A stretch of DNA of 64,000 nt. It comes from CAYLPJ01 sp964385465 (GTDB lineage: Bacteria > Planctomycetota > Phycisphaerae > SM23-33). The notes below the pieces were generated by a model that was not told where the DNA came from, searched no databases, and saw only the letters and a list, made by a program, of their open reading frames with translations. The translations under genes and the position numbers were made by a program. Shown here piece after piece: positions 7,838 to 15,698 of the stretch. Each line of letters begins with the position of its first letter. The stretch's first letter is position 1. Location of the stretch: positions 55,894 to 119,893 of the forward strand of contig CAYLPJ010000012.1 in assembly GCA_964385465.1 (NCBI GenBank). Direction: 5' to 3'.

Positions 7838-9523
7838 TCAGGCGTAGGAATGCATGCCGGGCAGGATGTAGTTGACCACGATCCAGTTGAACAGCATGGC
7901 CAGGCAGCCGACGATGCAGATCAGCGCGGTGACCAGGCCCCGCCATCGCCGGCCGGTGACGAACCGGACGTGGATCAGGGCGACGAACACCAGGCAGGTG
8001 ATCAGCGCCCAGGTCTCCTTGGGGTCCCAGCCCCACCAGCGCCCCCAGGCGAAGTCGCCCCAGACCGCCCCGAGGATCGTCCCGGCGATGACCGTCCAGC
8101 ACGCCAGTTGCGCCAGGACCAGGTTGCAGCGGTCCACCACCGCCAGGGCCGGAAGGGCCCCGCCGATCCGCAGGTCCGGCGGGCTGCTCGCCGGGGCTCC
8201 GCGCCGTCCGCGGACGACCAGCATCCCCACGTACGTCAGCGAAAGGAAGAACGTCATCCCCACCAGGGCGTGCCCCACGATGATCACCGCGACGTGGACC
8301 GCCATCACCGGCGAGGCCAGGATGCCCGGCTGGGCTCGCAGGCCGGAATCCATCTGCTCGGGGAACATCAGCCCGGCCAGCAGCGCCATCGCCGCGTACA
8401 GTGCGGCCGCGATTCCAAAGAACCCTCGCCAGCGGCCAAGCTCCAGGCCCAGGGCGATCAGCCCGCCCAGCAGCACCGAGCCCATGACGGCCTCGTACTG
8501 GTTCATGATCGGCGGCAGGTACCACGCCCGCCCGCTGACGGCCCAGCGGATGACGAAACCGGCGCCCATGACCGCCGTAGCCGCCGCGAACAGCGCCAAC
8601 CCCGCCCACCGCGGCCAGCGGGCGTCGGAGACGGCCGAGAGGATCAAGGGCAGCAGCGCCGCGGCGAAGGCGACCAGGGCCACGAGGTCTCGGGGGAACG
8701 CGTTGTAGGCGATCTCCAGCTTGCGGACGCCGGCGGAGGGGTAGTCCGCCCCGGTCGCCTCGGCCATGCGCTTTGCCAGGGCGGCGAGGGCCCGGTTTGT
8801 CGCCTCCGCGTCGCGACCCAGCCAGGCCGCGTGCAGGTCGCGCCAGGCTCGGCCGACGCTGCCGGCAGGCTGGGTCTCGGCGGCGGTGCCCAGCACCGTC
8901 TCCACCGGAGGCCAGTGTTCCCCGCCGGGGACGGCGCGGAGGACCTCGATGCCCAGGAAGCTGGAGTACCGCACGCTGAGCCGGTCGACGGGCACGCGGA
9001 ACTCCTTGCGCTCGACGAGCCGGCCGAGCGCGTCGCGCAGGTCGGGCGAGCCTTCGGCGACACTGCGGTCGCCAAGCGTCGCGCGCCCGGTGCGGACCAG
9101 CAGGAACCACGCCTCGGCGTCCAACAGCGTCGCCGGCCGGATGCGGCGGGTCCGCTCGAATTCCGACTTCGCCGGCCGGTCGAGGTGCTCGGCCACGAAC
9201 GAGCGCATCTGCTTCTCGCGGACGTAGAGCACGGGTCGATTGACGTACGTCCCCGCGTTGAGCCAGACCTCCATGTACGCCACGGCCGGGGGCAGGCCCG
9301 CGAGCGTCTCGCTGCCGGTCATCTGGTCGAGCTGCTCGCGGGCGAGGGTGTCCAGCACGGCCAGCCGTCCGCGGTGCTGGACGCCCAGCGTGGAGAGCGT
9401 CTCGGCATCGACGTGGCGCAGAAACGCCACGGCGTTGGCGTCCAGCGGCCCGGTCGGCTCGGCGGCCGCGCCGGAGGCCAAGCCGGCTGCCAGGGCGAAG
9501 GCGGCGATCGTCGCGCGCGTCAT
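7838..9523 (-). CDS. ccsA: Cytochrome c biogenesis protein CcsA-like (haem handling/ligation)
   Basis: 561 residues from an ATG with AAGGAGG about 8 nt upstream. Signal peptide (residues 1-21), then an extracytoplasmic region of about 260 residues beginning FLRHVDAETLSTLGVQHRGR, then about eight membrane helices. The haem-handling tryptophan-rich loop is present: WGRWWGWDPKETWALIT. His-containing helices flank it (HVAVIIVGHALVG, FNWIVVNYILPGMHSYA). In System II cytochrome c maturation, CcsA with ResB/CcsB moves haem outward and ligates it to CXXCH proteins. The start overlaps the ResB stop by 4 bp. The long N-terminal domain is longer than in classical CcsA and resembles the extended CcsA proteins of Bacteroidota (from memory). 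A tri-haem c-type protein at 25739-28447 is a plausible client. Confidence 0.9.
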   Translation of the reverse strand: MTRATIAAFALAAGLASGAAAEPTGPLDANAVAFLRHVDAETLSTLGVQHRGRLAVLDTLAREQLDQMTGSETLAGLPPAVAYMEVWLNAGTYVNRPVLYVREKQMRSFVAEHLDRPAKSEFERTRRIRPATLLDAEAWFLLVRTGRATLGDRSVAEGSPDLRDALGRLVERKEFRVPVDRLSVRYSSFLGIEVLRAVPGGEHWPPVETVLGTAAETQPAGSVGRAWRDLHAAWLGRDAEATNRALAALAKRMAEATGADYPSAGVRKLEIAYNAFPRDLVALVAFAAALLPLILSAVSDARWPRWAGLALFAAATAVMGAGFVIRWAVSGRAWYLPPIMNQYEAVMGSVLLGGLIALGLELGRWRGFFGIAAALYAAMALLAGLMFPEQMDSGLRAQPGILASPVMAVHVAVIIVGHALVGMTFFLSLTYVGMLVVRGRRGAPASSPPDLRIGGALPALAVVDRCNLVLAQLACWTVIAGTILGAVWGDFAWGRWWGWDPKETWALITCLVFVALIHVRFVTGRRWRGLVTALICIVGCLAMLFNWIVVNYILPGMHSYA

Positions 9524-11070
9524 GCCGGGACCTCCTTCCGCCGCATCAGCAGCGGCTTGACGTAGAAGGCGATCGGCAGGCCCAGGCAGACCAATGCGCA
9601 TCCCAGCCAGATGATGCCAAGGGCCGGGCGGGTCTTGGCCCCGAGGGAGATCTGGGTCGGCTCGCGGGGGTCGCGGCCCCAGGTGTTCTGGCTCAACTGG
9701 AAGCCGCCCACGTGCACGGGGTGGTTGAGGCTCAGCGTCTCGGTCCCCGGGCGGTCGCCGATGCGGACCTCGCAGCGGTAGTCCTTGGGGATGCCCGAGG
9801 CCGGGTAGGTCTGATACTCGGCCGAGAGGATCTGCACCGCCTCGGGCAGGCGGATCCGGTCGCGGGAGAACGTCAGCCAGATGCCGCGGTTGCCGGGAAG
9901 GTCCACGAGGTTCGGCGAGGCGAGATGCTCGTAGGCGCCGAACGGCAGATAGACGGCCCGTCGGAAGTCATCGGCGGCGATCTCAAGCCGCAGGGCGGGA
10001 CCCGCCGGGTCGGCGTGGGCATGCCCGGCGTGGCCGGCGGGTGGGGCGGCCTGCTCGTCGGCGGGCTCGTAGCCCTTGGCGGCGTGGTCGAAGAACCGCA
10101 GCGGCTCGACGGTGATCTTGCGTCCTTCGAGCGGCACGGCCAGCGATTCGCCGAGCTGGAGCCTTGCGTGCCACCGCTGCCGATCGCCCGGGCGGACGAC
10201 CGCGAGCGTCGGCTCGATCTGCGGGCCGGTCATCACCAGCAGCAATGTATGGGGCATCCGCGGGCCGGCGTTGGGGTCGCCCGGAGCGATCACTTTCGCC
10301 ATCGCCGCCGGCGTGAGGTTGTTCTGGTAGACCATCACGTAGTCCCGGCCGCCGAACTGCCGGTGCCCGGGCAGCGACGGCGAGAGCACGATGGTCCCGG
10401 CTTGTCGGCCGTCGTCGACACGGAGCTGTACCGCCGGGACGCGATTGGGCGAGCGATCTCGCCATCGCTCGACAAGCCGCAGCGCCGGATAGTACCTGCT
10501 GACCCGGACGCTCACGCCGTCGATACCGGCGTCGATGGCGACATCGAGATCCTGCGCCGGCGCTTTCGGCCCGGCCAGCAGGTCCGGCAGAGGGGAGCGC
10601 AGGGGCGAGTCCGCTGCCGGTGGGTAGACGTACAGGGCGTGGCTGTCGGCGAGATAGACGTGTCGGATGGGCGAGAAGCCCTGGCGCGTCCGAACGCTGA
10701 CGGCGTCGCCGGAGAGGCTGCGGGCGGTATACCACATGGATCCGCCGGCGAGGACGAGCAGCCCGGCGTGGCTGATCCACGCCCCGGCGTTTCGCGGCCG
10801 CAGCGGGATGCGGGCGACAGTCGCGGCGAGGATGTTCAGGCACAACACCCCGCACAGCGTGACGAACAGGGGGTGTGCGTAGACGTCCGGCTGGGTGGAT
10901 CGGCCGGGGTGGGCGAGATGCACGCCGAGCACGTCGGCGAGGGCGTGAGGCACGGTGGATGCCAGGGCGGCGTAGACGCAGATCGCCCCCAGCAGGGCCA
11001 CGCCGAGCCAGACGTTCCCGATGGCCAGGATCGCCCCCCGCAGGGCGGATTGTCCGGACGGCTGGGCCAT
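9520..11070 (-). CDS. resB: ResB-like cytochrome c biogenesis protein
   Basis: 516 residues. Membrane helices lie at about 10-35, 65-85 and 97-115, followed by a large extracytoplasmic beta-rich domain (about 120-470) and a final helix (LGIIWLGCALVCLGLPIAFY). The ResB signature NHPVHVGGFQLSQNTWG sits before the last helix. ResB/CcsB partners CcsA in System II haem delivery. Gene order resB-ccsA with a 4-bp overlap indicates a stoichiometric complex. A His-rich stretch (AGHAGHAHADP) in the periplasmic domain is unusual and may bind metal or haem. The start lies only 17 bp after the terminator hairpin of the preceding ompA-like gene, and no clear separate promoter was found. Confidence 0.87.
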   Translation of the reverse strand: MAQPSGQSALRGAILAIGNVWLGVALLGAICVYAALASTVPHALADVLGVHLAHPGRSTQPDVYAHPLFVTLCGVLCLNILAATVARIPLRPRNAGAWISHAGLLVLAGGSMWYTARSLSGDAVSVRTRQGFSPIRHVYLADSHALYVYPPAADSPLRSPLPDLLAGPKAPAQDLDVAIDAGIDGVSVRVSRYYPALRLVERWRDRSPNRVPAVQLRVDDGRQAGTIVLSPSLPGHRQFGGRDYVMVYQNNLTPAAMAKVIAPGDPNAGPRMPHTLLLVMTGPQIEPTLAVVRPGDRQRWHARLQLGESLAVPLEGRKITVEPLRFFDHAAKGYEPADEQAAPPAGHAGHAHADPAGPALRLEIAADDFRRAVYLPFGAYEHLASPNLVDLPGNRGIWLTFSRDRIRLPEAVQILSAEYQTYPASGIPKDYRCEVRIGDRPGTETLSLNHPVHVGGFQLSQNTWGRDPREPTQISLGAKTRPALGIIWLGCALVCLGLPIAFYVKPLLMRRKEVPA

Positions 11071-11080
11071 GGCGATGGCG

Positions 11081-11118
11081 TAAAGAAGGGCCCTGACACC
11101 TCGTGGGCGTCAGGGCCC
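11081..11118 (-). terminator. Rho-independent terminator after the OmpA-family gene
   Basis: A perfect 10-bp stem GGGCCCTGAC/GTCAGGGCCC (11088-11097 with 11109-11118) with an 11-nt loop is followed on the minus strand by TTCTTTA. It separates the OmpA-family lipoprotein from resB-ccsA. Confidence 0.8.
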
Positions 11119-11146
11119 GTGGTTTCGGTCCTGGCCGGGAGGCCGG

Positions 11147-11977
11147 CTATTCCTGTGCGGCGGTGAGGAACCGGTCGGGGGGGACGATCCAGATCTCGAC
11201 CCGGCGGTTGGCCTCGTTGCCCTTCTGGTTGGGCTTGTTGGGTTCGATGGGGTGGTACTTGCTGAAGCCCATCACGCCGATGCGTTGGGGCGTCAGCCCG
11301 CCGGAGGTCATGATCTTCTGGACGGCGACGGCGCGATGGACGGACAGGTACCAGTTGTCCGGGTGCTTCTGCTTGGTCGAGGGCTTCTCGATGGGGATGT
11401 CGTCGGTATGCCCGGCGATGTAGACGTGGAACCGCTGGGCGCCCGGCTGCTGCATGATGTCCACGAATCGGCGCAGCGCGTCGCCGGTGGAGGTCTTGAC
11501 GGCCACGCTGCCCGGCGCGAAGGTCAGGTCGCTCTTGAGCTTGACCATGCCGTACTTGGGCAGGTACTCGACGAGGTCGGGATTCTCCCTCGCGAAGTCC
11601 CGCAGGGCCTTGTCCAACTGGGCCGGGAGAATCGCCATGCCCACGGGCATCGGCGTCGGGCCGGACTCGACGGCCTTCTGGTACTTGTCGTAGAGCTCCT
11701 TGAAGTCCGCCTGGAGCTTGTCGTAGTTGGCCTGGAGCTGGGCGAAGGCCTGCTCGCGCGAGCCCAGGGCGCCCTCCCGGCCCTCGAGCTGGCTGAGCAG
11801 GCGCTGGTTTTCGGCCCGCAGCTCGCGGAGGGCGTTCTTGCATTCGGTCAACTGCTCGTTGGCGCGGCGGGAGGCGGCGAGGGCCTCCTTGTACTGCGCC
11901 TCGGGCACGCAGCCGGTGGCCAGGAGCAAGCCTCCCAGGACCACGGCGGCCAGTGCTTTCGTCGCATGAGTGTTCAT
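11147..11977 (-). CDS. OmpA-family peptidoglycan-binding lipoprotein with coiled coil
   Basis: 276 residues from the second of two ATGs. The first (11986) abuts the AAGGG site with no spacing, whereas the ATG at 11977 lies 9 nt from it. A lipoprotein signal (VVLGGLLLATGC, lipid-modified Cys23) is followed by a coiled coil (about 30-105) and an OmpA/MotB C-terminal domain (about 135-270). Peptidoglycan-binding motifs are visible: IAGHTDDIPI, NWYLSVHRAVAV, IGVMGFSKYHPI and NRRVEIWI. It should tether the outer membrane to the cell wall, as Pal or OmpA do. The coiled coil before the domain is longer than in Pal. It ends an operon with a membrane-anchored HTH protein and a small membrane protein upstream. 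Confidence 0.88.
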   Translation of the reverse strand: MNTHATKALAAVVLGGLLLATGCVPEAQYKEALAASRRANEQLTECKNALRELRAENQRLLSQLEGREGALGSREQAFAQLQANYDKLQADFKELYDKYQKAVESGPTPMPVGMAILPAQLDKALRDFARENPDLVEYLPKYGMVKLKSDLTFAPGSVAVKTSTGDALRRFVDIMQQPGAQRFHVYIAGHTDDIPIEKPSTKQKHPDNWYLSVHRAVAVQKIMTSGGLTPQRIGVMGFSKYHPIEPNKPNQKGNEANRRVEIWIVPPDRFLTAAQE

Positions 11978-12050
11978 CCCGATCATCCCTTCACGTTGTC
12001 CGGTCCCAGTCCGGGTTGATCTCGACGGATACGCGGTTCGGACGCGTCGT

Positions 12051-12881
12051 TCAGGCGCCCATCTGTTTCATGGCCCGCTGGCGGCTGGCGGCGGACTTGC
12101 CCACCAACCAGCCGAGCACGGCCGCGACGATCATCACCAGCAGCGCCGCGATCACCACGATGGTGAGGTTGGCCTTGAGCTGGACGATGTAGTCGGGCAC
12201 GTTGGGTGCGAAGGTGCTCAGCGCGACCGCGCCGAGCAGGGCGGCGACGATGGCGCAGCCGATGACGACGCCGCCGAAGAGCCCGCTGGAGGCGTCGATG
12301 GCTTCGACGTACTGCGGGGCGGCCTCGGGCGCCGGCGCCTGGGCGGGGGCCATCGCCGGGGCCGTGCCGCTGGCGGCGGGAGGCGCTTCGGCGGGTTCCT
12401 CGCCGCCCTCTTCGTCGATGTCGATCGTGTCGAGCACCTCGGCGCCGAGGCTGGTGTCGTCGCTCTCGCGCGTCAGGTCCAGCAGGCCCGAGCCGCTGCC
12501 GACGCCCTCGAGGGAGATCTGGTCCTCGATGCTCGGGGCGATCTGGGTCTTGGCCATCGGGTCGGCCTCGATCTCCAGGTCCTCGTCATCGAAGATGCTG
12601 ATGCCCTCGGCGGTGATGACCGTGTCTTCCTTGGTCGGCGGCGCCGCCTCGGCGGTGTCGGCCTCGGAAAGGCTGACCGAGTCGCTCTCTCCGGCCGGGG
12701 CGAGCTCCACCTCGTCCTCTCCGCCGCCGGCGAGCCCGTCGACCTCGTCGACGCGGAACATCTTCCGCTGACCGTCCTGGAAGACGCGCAGCTTCGAGTC
12801 GCGGACGTAGTTGGCCAGCTCTTCCTCGCTGACGCCGAGCTTCTCGGCCGCTTCCTCTTCCGTGTAGTACATCTTGCCCAT
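12051..12881 (-). CDS. Excisionase-type HTH domain protein with two C-terminal membrane helices
   Basis: 276 residues. The N-terminus is an HTH_17/MerR-like DNA-binding fold (MYYTEEEAAEKLGVSEEELANYVRDSKL...), the sequence type used by excisionases and planctomycete regulators. A long acidic Ala/Glu/Asp/Ser/Pro-rich linker (about 50-190) follows. Two hydrophobic helices close the protein (GVVIGCAIVAALLGAVALSTF and TIVVIAALLVMIVAAVLGWLV), then a short basic tail. The arrangement predicts a protein anchored in the membrane with its DNA-binding or protein-binding head in the cytoplasm. It sits between a small membrane protein and an OmpA lipoprotein, so an envelope-linked regulatory or organising role is possible. 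The target is unknown. Confidence 0.75.
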   Translation of the reverse strand: MGKMYYTEEEAAEKLGVSEEELANYVRDSKLRVFQDGQRKMFRVDEVDGLAGGGEDEVELAPAGESDSVSLSEADTAEAAPPTKEDTVITAEGISIFDDEDLEIEADPMAKTQIAPSIEDQISLEGVGSGSGLLDLTRESDDTSLGAEVLDTIDIDEEGGEEPAEAPPAASGTAPAMAPAQAPAPEAAPQYVEAIDASSGLFGGVVIGCAIVAALLGAVALSTFAPNVPDYIVQLKANLTIVVIAALLVMIVAAVLGWLVGKSAASRQRAMKQMGA

Positions 12882-12923
12882 GCGTCCGGCTCCCGCGGGG
12901 TCGCGTCTCGCGCGGCCCCTGGA

Positions 12924-13313
12924 TCAGTTTCCGTCGCCCGCCGTCAAACGCTGCTGCTGCTGCACCAGCGCCTTGATGTCACGCGGCGGCGGGTCCGTGT
13001 TGTACGAGTCCAACTGCACGTCGAACGTGTAGTTCCGCACCGCCATCAGGCGAAGCTGACGATTGCCCGTGAGGTACTGATACACGCTGATTGTACCGTT
13101 CTGGAGGTCCAGGAGATAGAGCCCGTAGCTGTCGCCGGTCACCCGCCCGGCCACGGCGACGATCCCCTCGCCCCGGCCCGTGGAGACCTGCCCCCGGGCC
13201 GCCCGGCTGCCGGCGCCCAACTCGATCAGCAGCCCGGCCGCGACGGCCCCCAGCAGGGCCACGACCAGCCACCGGGTTATCCCCCGGCTTGCGCTATGCA
13301 CATGTCCGGACAT
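12924..13313 (-). CDS. Small single-pass membrane protein of unknown function
   Basis: 129 residues: an N-terminal membrane helix (RWLVVALLGAVAAGLLIELG), then an extracytoplasmic beta-rich segment (IVAVAGRVTGDSYGLYLLDLQNGTISVYQYL...) and a polar Gln-rich tail. A GGGAGAG Shine-Dalgarno and a good upstream promoter support it as a real gene. The segment YGLYLLDLQNGTISVYQY looks like one propeller-type blade strand pair. I do not recognise the family. First gene of the HTH/ompA operon. Confidence 0.65.
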   Translation of the reverse strand: MSGHVHSASRGITRWLVVALLGAVAAGLLIELGAGSRAARGQVSTGRGEGIVAVAGRVTGDSYGLYLLDLQNGTISVYQYLTGNRQLRLMAVRNYTFDVQLDSYNTDPPPRDIKALVQQQQRLTAGDGN

Positions 13314-13370
13314 CCGCTCTCCCGTGCTGTTCCGCTGCCGTCCGTAGCGATACCTCCGCCACGCGGCGCG

Positions 13371-13399
13371 ATTCTAGGCCTCGCGCGCCGGGCACGCAA
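13371..13399 (-). promoter_or_regulatory. Sigma70-type promoter upstream of the small membrane protein operon
   Basis: Minus strand TTGCGT (13394-13399), 17-bp spacer, TAGAAT (13371-13376), with a leader of about 50 nt before the ATG at 13313. Confidence 0.6.
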
Positions 13400-13421
13400 G
13401 GCTTTTCCCGCGCTCCCGTTG

Positions 13422-15698
13422 TCAACGCTCGCGCCCGGCGCGGCACGCGGCGGCGAGGTTGCGGATCAGGTACAGGTCGCCGACGAAACGGCTGGTGTCC
13501 ACGTAGCGCGTGAACGCTCGGCCGCGCCTGCCGAGAACCCACGCATGGGCCCGGACATTGCCGTCGTAATGCTGAAGCGGGCAGGTGCGGTGCTCGGTGC
13601 CCTGCTGCTTGGGGGCCTCGCTGATCCACCACAGCGGCACGGACCGGTCCAGATGGGCGAGGTAGCGGGCGCAGTCGCCGCGGGCGAAGCGGCCCAGCAG
13701 TCGGCCGACCTCCTCGGACAGGTCGCAGAACGGCGGCAGTTCCTGATTCTGGTGCACGCCGAACTCGACCGGCCCGCGGCCGAGGAGGGCACAGGTCGTG
13801 TCGATGTGGATCAGGGCGCGGTTGTCGTCGGCGTACCGCCCGCGGACGAGCCCCGCGGCGTAAGCCGCTCGCAGGTAGCGGGCGACGCCGACCCGGGCGA
13901 GGGCGAGCTTGGCGGCCAGGCGGAGGCCCAGGTCGGCCTCGGCCCAGCCCTCGCGGCGGGCGGTCCGCGTGAAGCCGATCGTCCCGGCCAGCCAGCGGTT
14001 AAGCGTCGCGCCGCCCTGGAGGTTGTAGTAGAAGACAGCGTGGCGGTCGCGGACGTCCCGCAGGCGCGGCGGGGCAAGCAGGGACCAGTCCAGCCGGTCG
14101 ATCATCTGCCGGACCAGGGACACGGCGCGGGCCTTGAGGGCCGCGTCCGGGCGGTCGCCGGTCAGGCGAAGGTAGGCGTCCACCCCGTGCAGCTCCGAGA
14201 GGTAGTCGCCCGTCCGCCACTGCTTCTGGCGGCGCAGGGCGTAGCGGGCCGACCGAACCGCTTCGGCCGGCAGGTCGTACGGCGCCCGGTTGGTCCCTTC
14301 GCGGTAGGCCTTCTCGTCGAACGCCAGGGCCGGATACGCGGCCCATTCGCGCCGGAGGTAATCCACTGCCCGTTCGCGGAGGTCCGCGGGCAGGTGCGGG
14401 GCGGCCTCGTCGAGGGCGACCGCCAGGTCTGCCGTGCGGCCCCAGTGGATGTGCGAGAACCACGTGCCCCCGATCCCGCCGTAGATGTACAGCAGCGGGC
14501 GGAGGTGCCCGGCCGCCACCATCTCGCCCACGCGTTGGCGGAGCTTGGCCCGCCACGGGGCCGCCTCGGCGGCGGCGACGGGCTTGCGCGGCGGCAGGGC
14601 GATCAGGCCATCCAGCCCGCCGATGCGGACGGTGTAGCCGTCGGCGCCCTCGACGAACGCCAGCGGGCCGGCCGTGTCCATCCAGTTGGCGTCGACGGGG
14701 TGGACCTGCCGCCCGCCGGCGGAGAAGGTGATCTCCATCCCTCCGCCGAGCGCGGTGGCGAGCATGGGCGGCAGCGGGGCGGCCTTGGGGGCGTCGTCGA
14801 GCGAGGCCCACTCGAACCGCTGCCGGAAGCTCACCGCGTTGGCGTCGTCTCCGGCGGCGACGGTCTCCCTGACGCCGACGGGGATGTGCCCCAGCAGGGC
14901 AGACCACCGTTTGCACGCGGCGGCGATTCCCGCGGGCAGGCCGTCGGCCCAGCGGGCGGTCTCCGCCGGCAGCCACAGTCGCCCGCCGGTCAGGGGCATG
15001 ACCGCCAGCGAACCGCCGGCGCCGCCGAACGCCAGCGTCAGCCGCCCCTTCCCGTCCAGGGCCGCGGACGCCGCCGGCTTGGCGAAGCGGACAAGCACGG
15101 GGAGGTCGAGCTTCTTCGTTGAGCGGCCGAAGAGAGCCTTCGAAACGCCCAGTTCGCTTTCGACGTCGACGCCCTCGACGAACCCTTCCAGCGGCCCGCG
15201 AGGGGCGAACCACAGCAGCAACCACGCCGGCCCGTCCGCGCCGGCGAAGGCCTCGCCCAGTCGGCCGGAGGGCACGACGGCGACGCGGCCGCCACGCGGG
15301 ATGGCCGCGTGAGAGGGCGGCAAGGCGAGGTTCAGCCGCACGCGCGGCCGGGCGGTCCGCACCAGCACGGCCGGGGACAGCCGGCTGACCGTGACCGACC
15401 CTGCCTCGTCGGGCCAGGCGTACCGGCGGACGGTGGCGTCGCCGTCGGGCGTCGGCCGGCCTGAAGCGCCGGGCAGCGTCACGGCCAGGACGCGGTCGGT
15501 CTCGCCGCGGTAGGTCGCCAGCGGCAGGCGCGGGGCGTTGTGATGGAGAACGACGGCGTCGTCGTCGGCGCGGGCCCGGAATCCCAACCCGCCGAACTCT
15601 GCCGCGGGGCCGGGCTTTCCCCCTCGCGGCCCGGCCGCCGCTGCCGTGGCCGCCCACAGCGCCGCGGTCAGGGCCAGCGTTTTCGCGGTCGGCGTCAT
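13422..15698 (-). CDS. Large secreted protein, probable alpha/alpha-toroid C-terminal half, function unknown
   Basis: 758 residues from an ATG that overlaps the preceding stop (ATGA) and has GGAGGG 6 nt upstream. Signal peptide (ALTAALWAATAAAAG) followed by about 380 residues of beta-rich sequence and a helical second half from about 390 (WRAKLRQRVGEMVAAGHL...). The helical half is rich in Trp, Tyr and His in loops (GGTWFSHIHWGR, FYYNLQGGATLNRWL, EFGVHQNQELPPF). This composition resembles secreted six-hairpin glycosidase or lyase folds, but I cannot identify a catalytic pair with certainty. It is translationally coupled to a PQQ-type propeller, so the two probably act together outside the cytoplasm. 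The long upstream continuation of this frame lies antisense to nothing but inside the propeller gene, and is not coding. Confidence 0.7.
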   Translation of the reverse strand: MTPTAKTLALTAALWAATAAAAGPRGGKPGPAAEFGGLGFRARADDDAVVLHHNAPRLPLATYRGETDRVLAVTLPGASGRPTPDGDATVRRYAWPDEAGSVTVSRLSPAVLVRTARPRVRLNLALPPSHAAIPRGGRVAVVPSGRLGEAFAGADGPAWLLLWFAPRGPLEGFVEGVDVESELGVSKALFGRSTKKLDLPVLVRFAKPAASAALDGKGRLTLAFGGAGGSLAVMPLTGGRLWLPAETARWADGLPAGIAAACKRWSALLGHIPVGVRETVAAGDDANAVSFRQRFEWASLDDAPKAAPLPPMLATALGGGMEITFSAGGRQVHPVDANWMDTAGPLAFVEGADGYTVRIGGLDGLIALPPRKPVAAAEAAPWRAKLRQRVGEMVAAGHLRPLLYIYGGIGGTWFSHIHWGRTADLAVALDEAAPHLPADLRERAVDYLRREWAAYPALAFDEKAYREGTNRAPYDLPAEAVRSARYALRRQKQWRTGDYLSELHGVDAYLRLTGDRPDAALKARAVSLVRQMIDRLDWSLLAPPRLRDVRDRHAVFYYNLQGGATLNRWLAGTIGFTRTARREGWAEADLGLRLAAKLALARVGVARYLRAAYAAGLVRGRYADDNRALIHIDTTCALLGRGPVEFGVHQNQELPPFCDLSEEVGRLLGRFARGDCARYLAHLDRSVPLWWISEAPKQQGTEHRTCPLQHYDGNVRAHAWVLGRRGRAFTRYVDTSRFVGDLYLIRNLAAACRAGRER

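Noticed and set aside
11970..15122. Plus-strand open frame of about 1050 codons
   Set aside because: It is antisense to the HTH, small membrane protein and 758-residue genes, each with its own start signals.
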